A DNA stretch of 7,030 nt from Synechococcaceae cyanobacterium RL_1_2 (GCA_012033095.1 JAAUPO010000119.1:1-7030); one strand, 5' to 3'. Numbered from the stretch's first letter, positions 1 to 5,692 are shown. The notes: generated from the letters alone by a model not told the origin. Program-made: numbers and translations.

Positions 1-29
1 TTCTGAACTCACCACCGACGAGATCAATA

Positions 30-157
30 GGGCAAACGCATACTAATTTTCACTCAACGAAAGAATAATAGTTTCAGCGATTTTTTAAAATTTTTATTCT
101 CAATAAAAGCTTGTTTAACTTTGCTTATTGCAAAAAAAGGGGAGTATGCGTTTTCCC
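30..157. mobile_element. Miniature inverted-repeat element A (about 128 bp)
   Basis: The ends are inverted copies: GGGCAAACGCATACT at 30-44 and AGTATGCGTTTTCCC at 143-157, matching at 14 of 15 positions. The 98-bp interior is very AT-rich, has no open frame of note and includes a further loose inverted pair (AGAATA near 64 and TATTCT near 106). This is the architecture of a non-autonomous miniature transposable element, or the ends of an insertion sequence whose transposase was deleted. I see no clear target-site duplication. Its right end is one base from the first copy of the 41-bp direct repeat. The element family is not identified. Confidence 0.6.
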
Positions 158-158
158 T

Positions 159-199
159 GCTTTCAATGTACTCAATTGCCACAAGCTATTTAGGATTGC
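159..199 (+). repeat. 41-bp direct repeat, copy 1
   Basis: This copy is identical over 41 bp to 366-406. It begins GCTTTCAATGTACTC and ends ATTTAGGATTGC; after one mismatch a further ATA also matches. With only two copies 166 bp apart it is not a CRISPR array. It may be a dispersed repeat, or a duplication that arose when the sequence between the copies was inserted or rearranged. Confidence 0.85.
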
Positions 200-230
200 T
201 ATAGAATGTAGATCCTTACTAAACTTTGCT

Positions 231-357
231 TAACTACTAGGACAAAAGTTGCGCAAAAACTGTAAATTAGGTCTGAGAGCTTTACACGGTAAAGATTACA
301 AGCGATTTCGCTATAGTGATTGTGGAGCAAGGGTTTAAGGTTTTTGTCCTGTAGTTA
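231..357. mobile_element. Miniature element B with AGGACAAAA inverted ends
   Basis: The left end TAACTACTAGGACAAAA (231-247) is matched in inverse at 342-357 (TTTTGTCCTGTAGTTA), perfect except for one extra base on the left. The same right end, with its TTTAAGG lead-in, recurs at 5353-5376, so this is a repeat family in this genome. The interior (252-338) reads as an open frame of 28 codons on the plus strand with a transposase-like zinc-ribbon flavour (listed separately). I infer an internally deleted insertion sequence. The element sits between the two copies of the 41-bp repeat. Confidence 0.5.
252..338 (+). pseudogene. Possible relic of a transposase N-terminal zinc ribbon
   Basis: The frame reads RKNCKLG, then GKDYKRFRYSDCGARV, then a stop at 336-338. 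The core resembles the N-terminal C2-type ribbon of IS1-like and related transposases (xNGxxxGKQRYRCxDCGxxF), with Tyr where the third Cys would be. It has no start codon or ribosome binding site, and the catalytic domain is absent. Its position inside inverted ends (231-247/342-357) supports an IS remnant, but a match this short could be chance. Confidence 0.3.
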
Positions 358-365
358 GAGACGTG

Positions 366-406
366 GCTTTCAATGTACTCAATTGCCACAAGCTATTTAG
401 GATTGC
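366..406 (+). repeat. 41-bp direct repeat, copy 2
   Basis: Identical over 41 bp to 159-199. It starts 8 bases after the right inverted end of element B. The sequence diverges on both sides. Confidence 0.85.
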
Positions 407-695
407 GATAACCGATGGCAACAAAAAAAACAATCGAGTTCAAGGGAATTTTCATCACTCAAAATTGATGCCAGTCACTATAGTTTTTATTTGAATTTTT
501 AGGAATAAATTATTTATTTAGCTTAATTATTTAGCTTCTTTTAGAATCGAGCTTTCGAGAATTAATAAATTAATACTTGATCAATAAACTTGATCATTAA
601 ACTTAAAAAAATTATTTGGTGCTAGATTCTAATTGATCCCCTGATGCACTTGATGCATTAATAATAAACTAAATCCGTTAACAATCAACGTAATC
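407..695. other. AT-rich gene-free stretch with short tandem repeats
   Basis: I see no coding frame with a usable start site here. It contains a 13-bp tandem pair (ACTTGATCAATAA at 575-587, ACTTGATCATTAA at 588-600, 12 of 13 matching, then a partial third ACTT), a repeated TTATTTAGCTT near 510-535, and a TGATGCA doublet near 643-656. It has the look of decaying intergenic DNA. Confidence 0.5.
575..600 (+). repeat. 13-bp tandem repeat, two copies
   Basis: Units are 575-587 and 588-600, differing at one base; each contains the palindrome TGATCA. A third unit begins (ACTT) and decays into an A-run. Confidence 0.6.
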
Positions 696-732
696 AAAAA
701 GCTGTATTTCCCTCAACAAAATACAGCTTTTT
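696..732 (-). terminator. Rho-independent terminator, possibly bidirectional
   Basis: A perfect 14-bp stem (AAAAAGCTGTATTT at 696-709 with AAATACAGCTTTTT at 719-732) encloses a 9-base loop. The stem ends in a T-run on both strands. On the minus strand it lies 54 bases after the stop of the 46-codon gene at 787-927, the only nearby gene it could serve. On the plus strand nothing recognisable precedes it. Confidence 0.75.
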
Positions 733-786
733 ATAGTTTAAAATGCAAAACTTTAGTGTAAAAAAAATCAAAAAATTGAAAAAAAT

Positions 787-927
787 TTACTTAGGGCTTT
801 CCACATAGATATCACCATCAAAAGGTTGAACCCCAGTTTCTGGATAATCATCATCGGTGGGAGAAAAAATGCGAGCGACTCCTTCCCAAATAGCTTGTAA
901 ACCATCAATAATTTTTTGCATATTCAT
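787..927 (-). CDS. Small acidic protein, 46 aa, function unknown
   Basis: A 46-residue protein starting MNMQKIIDGLQAIWEGVARI. The N-terminal half (about 3-21) could form an amphipathic helix. It is followed by FSPTDDDYPETGVQPFDGD (21-39), rich in Asp, Pro and Gly, and a short polar tail ending in ESPK. There is no signal peptide, membrane segment or cysteine. A clear ribosome binding site AGGAG (937-941) lies 9 bases before the ATG; a second in-frame ATG is codon 3. It is monocistronic, with a strong terminator 54 bases after the stop. Good initiation and termination signals and a non-random composition argue it is real. From memory the pattern resembles very short conserved cyanobacterial proteins, but I cannot name a family with confidence. 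Confidence 0.75.
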   Translation of the reverse strand: MNMQKIIDGLQAIWEGVARIFSPTDDDYPETGVQPFDGDIYVESPK

Positions 928-1018
928 AACCCATATCTCCTGAGAACAAATAGATAAATGTTTTCTTGTTCAAAGCAATCAGGAATGAATCTTAAAATAC
1001 TTAAATATCGATTTAGAA

Positions 1019-1035
1019 TGGTTAGTTCATAACCA
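1019..1035. promoter_or_regulatory. Inverted repeat TGGTTA-N5-TAACCA, candidate operator
   Basis: A 6-bp perfect inverted repeat (1019-1024, 1030-1035), 92 bases upstream of the 46-aa gene's start on the minus strand. The 12-mer AACCAACTATTT (1031-1042), which includes its right half, is repeated exactly at 5965-5976, again at the right arm of a TGGTTTA/TAAACCA palindrome. No factor is assigned. Confidence 0.3.
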
Positions 1036-1230
1036 ACTATTTTTAATTAATTTAACGAATTTAACGGGAATAAGATTCTGGCTTAAGATACTTCCCAATT
1101 CCTTTTCTATATCATCGATTATCTAACAAATAATAGGGAAAGTATGAGTTTGCATATTAGTTGAAATATTGTTGAAAACCGTTACAAAATTAACTGATTA
1201 TAAAAATTCATCAAAATCCTTGAAAAATCA

Positions 1231-1253
1231 TGGTTTAAGAAATAATTAAACCA
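1231..1253. promoter_or_regulatory. Inverted repeat TGGTTTAA-N7-TTAAACCA, candidate operator
   Basis: An 8-bp perfect inverted repeat (1231-1238, 1246-1253) around GAAATAA, about 55 bases upstream of the predicted -10 box of the D27-like gene. It shares its half-site with the inverted repeats at 1019-1035 and 5954-5969. It could be an activator or repressor site. No T-run follows it, so a terminator is unlikely. Confidence 0.35.
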
Positions 1254-1274
1254 GTCAGCCATGGTTTTTAGACC

Positions 1275-1282
1275 GCGATCGC
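1275..1282. repeat. HIP1 octamer GCGATCGC
   Basis: The highly iterated palindrome of cyanobacterial genomes, here just upstream of the GTGACA candidate -35 box of the D27-like gene. Confidence 0.9.
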
Positions 1283-1313
1283 GTGACAAAGGATTCTTAG
1301 AAATTGATATAAT
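1283..1313 (+). promoter_or_regulatory. Predicted sigma70-type promoter of the D27-like gene
   Basis: A perfect TATAAT (1308-1313) preceded by TG at 1305-1306 makes an extended -10 element. GTGACA at 1283-1288 matches the -35 consensus at five of six positions, though with a long 19-base spacer that the extended -10 could offset. The inferred transcript start near 1320 gives a leader of about 50 bases before the ATG at 1373. Confidence 0.55.
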
Positions 1314-1372
1314 TTAATCGTATTTAAAAGTGATTACTTACTCTTTTGTTTCCAAAAATAAACTGTTTAACT

Positions 1373-2039
1373 ATGCTGGCTGATCAATCCCCCACCAAAA
1401 CTGTTTATAAAGATAACTTGCTTGATAATTTTTGCATTAATCTATTCACTAAAAAAATGGCTCAAGCTGCCGGTTTACCCCAGCCGAAAAGCGGTTACGA
1501 TGGTTTTGTCGAACTCTCTCGCCAGATGATCAAAGGGCGAAACGCTCTTCAACAACAAGCGTTAGTGGCCAATGTCCTTAAATCCCTAGTCCCGGCAGCT
1601 GGCCTCAAAATGGTGCGGGCATTATTTTCCCCGACCAAGCTAGTCTGTGAATTGAACGCATGGTTCTCCACGGTGATGTTCCCTTGGTTAGTGGGTGAAT
1701 GCGTTACGGAAGAAGTGGAATTAACGAACTATCGAGGGGAAGTGGTCACCCAAAAAAGTCTTGTCAAAATTAAAAAGTGTCGTTATTTGGAAGAAAGTGG
1801 CTGCGTAGGACTGTGCATTAACATGTGTAAGATGCCAACCCAGAAGTTTTTACCGAAGAATTTGGCATTCCTTTGCACATGAAACCGAATTTTGAAGATC
1901 TCAGTTGTGAAATGATTTTTGGTCAAATGGCTCCCCCCTCGAAGAGGAAGGGGACTTTTCCCAACCTTGTTTAGTGGCCCGATGTGATACTGCCACTGGC
2001 ACGGTGGGCCATGTCCGAAGGTACGTTAAGCCCGACTAG
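1373..2039 (+). pseudogene. D27-like (beta-carotene isomerase D27 family) protein, two frameshifts
   Basis: Homologue of plant D27 (DUF4033), a non-heme iron carotenoid 9-cis/all-trans isomerase acting in strigolactone synthesis; the role of cyanobacterial members is not settled. The N-terminal part (TVYKDNLLDN, VAAAW-less helical region) leads to the diagnostic cysteine block KIKKCRYLEESGCVGLCINM (about 133-151; Cys136, 144, 148, 152). In the intact frame the protein stops shortly after. Adding one base in the T-run 1847-1851 restores FFTEEFGIPLHMKPNFEDLS, and one more in the C-run 1933-1938 restores LEEEGDFSQPCLVARC and a natural stop at 2037-2039, giving 222 aa with Cys179, 200 and 205. 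I chose the ATG at 1373; an in-frame TTG at 1346 adds nine residues. No clear Shine-Dalgarno. The 3' end overlaps the convergent phosphatase gene by 14 bp. Family assignment is confident; whether it is truly dead or carries sequencing errors is open. Confidence 0.85.
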
Positions 2040-2618
2040 CAATCTGGTCAATAATCCAATCCACCGCATTGGGTAAATCTTCAGCCACATAATCCGCTTT
2101 GATGGTGTGTTGATATTCCCCGGCTAGAACTTTTTTGCCATAGCCAGTTTTAACCAAAATCCCCTTTAAACCACCGTTATGGGCCAGATCCACATCGGTG
2201 GCCTTATCCCCCACCATAAAGCTACTAGATAAATCTAGGTCATATTCCCAAGCCGCAGCGACCAACATCCCGGTATTCGGTTTGCGGGAAGTGCTCCACC
2301 CCGTTAAATCAGGATTAGTTCCGCCGGCACTGGGGCTGAGGTAAGGGCAATAATAAAAAGCATTTAGATAGGCCCCTGCCTCTACTTTTAGTAAATTGCC
2401 TGCCCGCTGATTTAAGGCTTCAATGTGATTTTGGTCATAATAATTACGGGCTGCCCCTGATTGGTTAGAAACAGCACAAACAAAAATATCTAAGTCATTA
2501 AGTTTACGGATAGCACGGGCTACGCCATCGATTAAATCAAGATCATTAACTTCGTGGATATATCCTTTTCAACGTTAATAACCCCGTCTCGGTCTAAAAA
2601 TACTGCTGGTTTAGTCAC
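2026..2618 (-). pseudogene. GmhB-like HAD phosphatase, one frameshift
   Basis: HAD-superfamily phosphatase closest to D-glycero-D-manno-heptose 1,7-bisphosphate phosphatase, which removes the 7-phosphate during ADP-heptose synthesis in the cytoplasm. With one base restored at the CC at 2564-2565 (codon 19, expected AAG GGA) it reads 197 aa. Motif I is FLDRDGVIN (Asp9, Asp11), motif II VSNQSG (50-55), the motif III lysine is Lys113 in SRKPNTGM, and motif IV is MVGDKATDVD (Asp138, Asp142). The loop that binds zinc in E. coli GmhB keeps only Cys91 and otherwise reads PYLSPSAGGTNPDLTGWST, so zinc is probably not bound. The GTG start overlaps the end of the upstream glycosyltransferase gene by 8 nt, implying translational coupling. 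The 80-residue C-terminal part is open from 2268. Substrate is inferred from family and neighbour. Confidence 0.85.
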
Positions 2619-3579
2619 GCCAAATTTGTTTTAAAATTTCCTCCGGTGCAATGTCGGCTATGTTATTCGTGGCTGATTGTACCCCAATGAATTTATTTTG
2701 ATCAGGGGGTAATAATTTTGCGGCATTGGTGGGGCCAAATAAGGCCACGGTGTAAGTATCCACTGCGATCGAGAGATGCATAGGGGCACTATCGGTACAG
2801 ATCATTAAATTTGCTCCGGCAATCATCGCAGCTAATTTACCAATATCATCGGGGGCTACCACCCGGAGATTACCCACTAATCCTTGAATTTGTTTAACCC
2901 AGTCCTGATCCTCAGGGCCTTGAACGATCACGATCGGGATATCTGGCTGACGGGTTTGGATATTTTCCATTACCTGTTTCCATTTTTCCACCGGGTAAAT
3001 TTTATCGATGCCTTGTCTTTTGGCTAAATTACTGGAGCCCCCATGGATCAAAATATAACCAGTATCTTTGATCCCTAGCTCCGTTTGTTTCCCTTCAGCC
3101 CAAGCAATATCCTGGGTGGGTACATTGATGGAATCTTGAATTTTAGGACAAGGGGTCTTGATTTCGAGACCCTTAACTAGATCGTGGTACATCCAGGCCG
3201 CATATTGCTCAAGATTGAGGGGCACAGTGCGGGATAAAAATCGGTAGGTTCCCGTTTCGTAACCAATGCGTTGAGGAATCCCATTTAACCACAGTAAAAA
3301 GCCGATCGCCCAACGGCGGCCAAGGGAAAGGGCAACTTCATATTCCCGATCGCGGATCATACCAGTCAGATTTAACCAATCCGCTAGACCATTATTGTCC
3401 TTATAGTCAAAGACTAAAACTTCATTAACCTGAGCACAGATGCGGTAAGCGGATTTGGAGCGGGGCTCCACCATCACATCAATCTTAGCCTGGGGATACT
3501 CCTGCTTGATATGGGCAAGGGTAGGAAAGAACAGAACTTGATCGCCTATTCCACCCGGGACAAGGGCTAGTACTCTCAT
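2611..3579 (-). CDS. Glycosyltransferase family 9 (heptosyltransferase-like)
   Basis: A 322-aa GT-B fold transferase of the ADP-heptose:lipopolysaccharide heptosyltransferase type, which adds a sugar from a nucleotide donor to a surface glycan on the inner face of the plasma membrane. The N-terminal domain opens with PGGIGDQVLFFPTL (8-21), the glycine loop with the acidic residue Asp13 typical of GT9. The C-terminal donor domain carries ILIHGGSS (176-183), KIYPVEKW (193-200), VIVQGPED (217-224), the signature CTDSAPMHLS (261-270) and ALFGPTNAAKLLP (279-291). Length is normal for the family. The ATG at 3579 has an AAGG six bases upstream and a good promoter just before it. It is the first gene of an operon with the GmhB-like phosphatase. 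Sugar specificity cannot be read from sequence; many cyanobacterial lipopolysaccharides lack heptose, so another donor is possible. Confidence 0.9.
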   Translation of the reverse strand: MRVLALVPGGIGDQVLFFPTLAHIKQEYPQAKIDVMVEPRSKSAYRICAQVNEVLVFDYKDNNGLADWLNLTGMIRDREYEVALSLGRRWAIGFLLWLNGIPQRIGYETGTYRFLSRTVPLNLEQYAAWMYHDLVKGLEIKTPCPKIQDSINVPTQDIAWAEGKQTELGIKDTGYILIHGGSSNLAKRQGIDKIYPVEKWKQVMENIQTRQPDIPIVIVQGPEDQDWVKQIQGLVGNLRVVAPDDIGKLAAMIAGANLMICTDSAPMHLSIAVDTYTVALFGPTNAAKLLPPDQNKFIGVQSATNNIADIAPEEILKQIWRD

Positions 3580-3611
3580 TGTTACCTTGATAGTTTTATA
3601 AAATCAGCTTA

Positions 3612-3639
3612 ATTTTAGCTTACAATGCCCGATAGTCAA
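3612..3639 (-). promoter_or_regulatory. Predicted promoter of the glycosyltransferase-phosphatase operon
   Basis: On the minus strand, TTGACT (3634-3639) and TAAAAT (3612-3617) each match the sigma70 consensus at five of six positions, with a 16-base spacer. Transcription would start near 3605, leaving a leader of about 25 bases before the ATG at 3579. Confidence 0.6.
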
Positions 3640-3892
3640 GGGGCTTCATTGTTTGAGCAACCCCCATCCCAGGGATTATTTTGCAGCAATTTGCCATAAT
3701 TTTAGGTTGATTTTAGCTTGGTTTTAGGTGAAAATTGTGGGTTAAATTGTTTTGCATACGCCCTCTGCTGGGTTTATTTTGACTAGGGGAAATAAGAGGA
3801 AATCCCGACAAACATCAACGCTAGCTACTCAGACCAGAAACCCAGGTAAACGAATCATCAGATCCTCAGATCCTCAGATCCATTGATCTTGT
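3640..3892. other. Intergenic stretch between the amidohydrolase gene and the operon promoter
   Basis: No coding frame seen. ATTTTAGCTT occurs twice (3612 and 3710). An 8-bp tandem repeat lies near the amidohydrolase stop (3858-3881). I found no GC-rich hairpin followed by T-run on the minus strand, so termination after the amidohydrolase is not explained. Confidence 0.45.
3858..3881 (+). repeat. 8-bp tandem repeat TCAGATCC, three exact copies
   Basis: Copies at 3858-3865, 3866-3873 and 3874-3881. The array is enclosed by GTAAAC (3846-3851) and its complement GTTTAC (3891-3896), the latter overlapping the stop codon of the amidohydrolase gene, so an imperfect long stem-loop could form at the 3' end of that transcript. 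Confidence 0.7.
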
Positions 3893-5082
3893 TTACGTTA
3901 AAACTGGTTTAGTTAAAAAGTACTTATAGGCACTGTAGGCTAGGGTTAAAACCCCAGTCACGATCGCGTCCTCATTGATGCAAAATTTGGGGTGATGGAG
4001 GGGATAATTGGTTTGATCTTCATAGCCCACCCCTAGGCGAAACATCATGCCCGGAGAGTGGTTTAAATACATGGCAAAATCTTCTGCCCCCAGGGATGGT
4101 TCTGGCAAAATCTCGATCGCCTGCTCCCCCAACATTTCCCGGCCCGCCTGTTCCACTAATTTAGTTAAATCGGGATCATTATGCACCGCCGGTACCAGGG
4201 AAGAATAATTGATTTCATACTTGGCCCCATAGGTTTGACAAACGTTACTGACAATTTGTTCAATCCAAGTGGGTAAATTTTGGTGGGTTTCCGGGTGCAG
4301 CGATCTCACCGTCCCCGCCAGGCGCACTTGGTCGGCGATGATGTTGGGAGCCTTTCCCCCTGTGATTTGGCCAATGGTTAAGACGATCGGACGGAGGGGG
4401 TTTTGGGTGCGACTAATGGCCTGTTGCAGGCTACTAATCACCTGGGAGGCAATCCAGATCGCATCGATCGCCTCATGGGGGCGAGCACCATGGCCCGATT
4501 CTCCATAAATATAAATCTCCAGATCATCGGCCGCAGCGGTCAACGCGCCATAACGAATGCCAATTTTGCCAGCCAGGATAGAGGGAAATACATGGACTCC
4601 CAAAATATGATTAACATCCTTCATTACCCCCTCCTGCACTAACCAATTGGCTCCCTGGGCAATTTCTTCGGCGGGCTGAAATAAAAATTTTACTTTTCCC
4701 GGTAATGTCTCTTTCAATTGGGATAGTACCATGGCCGTTCCTAAACCGAGGGTGGTATGGAGATCATGGCCACAGGCGTGCATCACCCCCGTTTTTTTGG
4801 AAGCATAGAGTAAACGGGTTAATTCGTTGATGGGGAGGGCATCCATATCGGTACGGATGGCGAGGACGCGATCGTCTTCCCCCGTTCCCTCCAGGTTAGC
4901 CATGACCCCGGTTTTACCAATATTTTCCTCAGCATGGAGGCCACAGAGGATAAAACCCCCGCTACATAGGCCGAGGTTTGATATTCTTGACCGCTAAGCT
5001 CAGGATGTTGATGGAGGTGGCGACGGATTTCAATCAGGCGTGGGGCAATGGTGGCGGTTAGTTCTTTGATTTCATCAAGCAT
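3893..5082 (-). pseudogene. M20D metallo-amidohydrolase / carboxypeptidase, one frameshift
   Basis: Peptidase family M20D enzyme, of the N-acyl-L-amino-acid amidohydrolase, hippurate hydrolase and IAA-amino-acid hydrolase group; it cleaves an N-acyl or amide bond using two divalent metal ions in the cytoplasm. One missing base between 4944 and 4945 (TCT|GTG; TCT TGT expected) splits the gene. Restored, it is 396 aa, the usual length. Residues 1-46 include RRHLHQHPELSGQEYQT; then TDMDALPI (78-85), metal ligands in MHACGHDLHT (Cys104, His106), FQPAEE (catalytic Glu139, ligand Glu140), GVHVFPS (His164), the dimerisation-domain SGHGARPHEA (196-205), LGAEDFAMYL (331-340) and LHHPKF (His363/364). 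All metal-binding positions are kept. There is no Shine-Dalgarno; a HIP1 octamer lies one base before the ATG. The 336-residue C-terminal frame could start at an internal ATG (4903) but would lack the first part of the catalytic domain. The in vivo substrate is unknown. Confidence 0.9.
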
Positions 5083-5083
5083 A

Positions 5084-5091
5084 GCGATCGC
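5084..5091. repeat. HIP1 octamer at the amidohydrolase start
   Basis: GCGATCGC separated by a single base from the ATG of the minus-strand M20D gene, occupying the place where a ribosome binding site would be expected. Confidence 0.9.
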
Positions 5092-5282
5092 TGAGGAGAA
5101 AAAATTAGTGTTAGGAACCGGAAGATCTTCTAATTAGCATAACGATTGAATGGTAGGGGGAGATTAACTTTCCTTCGTTAGATTTGCACTCAATACGATA
5201 CGTTACATCTTCCGTCTATTCCGCCGTTTCCCATAGATTGTTAGCCCAATAAGGTAATCATTACTGTCTTGAGAGTTTCACT

Positions 5283-5350
5283 TTTTAGGACTTACGCACA
5301 AGTCTCTCCAAATTGGGGGGATTTAGGGGGCTTATGCTTAATTTCTAAAG
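5283..5350. mobile_element. Hairpin miniature element C1 with AGGACTTACGCA end
   Basis: A 68-bp hairpin unit. The left arm TTTTAGGACTTACGCACAAG (5283-5302) is matched by a worn right arm (5331-5350; 15 of 20 complementary). The centre reads CCAAATTGGGGGGATTTAGG. The 35-bp segment 5299-5333 recurs in direct orientation, with some changes, at 5642-5675. Its left arm also pairs 19 of 20 with 5673-5692, so C1 and C2 may be the ends of one 410-bp element or two separate insertions. Sequences with this end are, to my knowledge, common dispersed repeats in cyanobacteria, likely moved by an IS630-like transposase (inference). Confidence 0.6.
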
Positions 5351-5352
5351 GA

Positions 5353-5376
5353 TTTAAGGTTTTGTCCTGTAGTTAA
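5353..5376 (+). repeat. Solo end of element B family
   Basis: TTTAAGGTTTTGTCCTGTAG and the following TTAA repeat the right end of element B (334-357), with one fewer T in the T-run. No matching left end is visible nearby, so this is a fragment. It begins three bases after hairpin C1. Confidence 0.6.
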
Positions 5377-5414
5377 CTCCAGTTTAGAGCTAGCTAATGG
5401 CAGCAAAAAAATTA

Positions 5415-5450
5415 AGTCTGTAAATTAGTCTGTAAATTAATCTGTAAATT
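5415..5450 (+). repeat. 12-bp tandem repeat AGTCTGTAAATT, three copies
   Basis: Units at 5415-5426, 5427-5438 and 5439-5450; the third has A instead of G at its second base. CTGTAAATTAGG also occurs inside element B (near 260-271), so the unit may derive from that repeat family. Confidence 0.75.
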
Positions 5451-5566
5451 AGGAATAAGAATTTAATAACATCTAAAACTTAAATATTGATGGGTTACGC
5501 TCCCTTGAAAGATACCCTACAAATTTCTAAGTTATTTAATTCACGATCCTTAGAACAAATTAAAGG

Positions 5567-5599
5567 CAGGACTTTCGCAAAAATTTCGATTCTGTCCTG
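5567..5599. repeat. Short inverted repeat CAGGAC...GTCCTG
   Basis: CAGGAC (5567-5572) and GTCCTG (5594-5599) could pair. AGGACTTTCGCA (5568-5579) differs at one of 12 bases from the AGGACTTACGCA end of element C1, so this may be another worn element end. Confidence 0.35.
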
Positions 5600-5641
5600 G
5601 GAACCATGATGTTTGGGACTGTTTGGGGACAATCGTTCAAG

Positions 5642-5692
5642 CAAGTCCGCCAAATTTGGAGGATTTAGAGGGCTTGGGCGTAAGTCCTAAAA
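5642..5692. mobile_element. Hairpin miniature element C2, right part
   Basis: Right arm CTTGGGCGTAAGTCCTAAAA (5673-5692) preceded by CCAAATTTGGAGGATTTAGA (5650-5669). It parallels C1 in direct orientation, while its terminal 20 bases are the inverse of C1's left arm with one mismatch. Its own left arm is badly worn (roughly 5621-5648). Confidence 0.55.

Larger units (their letters stand above)
928..1304. other. Divergent intergenic region between the small gene and the D27-like gene
   Basis: This is the shared upstream region of the minus-strand 46-aa gene and the plus-strand D27-like gene. It holds the small gene's ribosome binding site (937-941), two TGGTT/AACCA inverted repeats (1019-1035 and 1231-1253, listed separately) and a HIP1 octamer (1275-1282). 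I see no convincing -35/-10 pair for the small gene and no further reading frame. Confidence 0.5.

Noticed and set aside
159..406. Two 41-bp repeats as a minimal CRISPR array
   Set aside because: There are only two copies, with a 166-bp spacer that is itself a repeat element, and no cas gene nearby.
3749..3762. GCATACGCCCT as another end of element A
   Set aside because: Only a short partial resemblance to the end AGTATGCGTTTGCCC, with no partner end nearby.
4269..4642. Plus-strand open frames opposite the amidohydrolase gene
   Set aside because: They are antisense shadows of a well-supported conserved gene and resemble no family.
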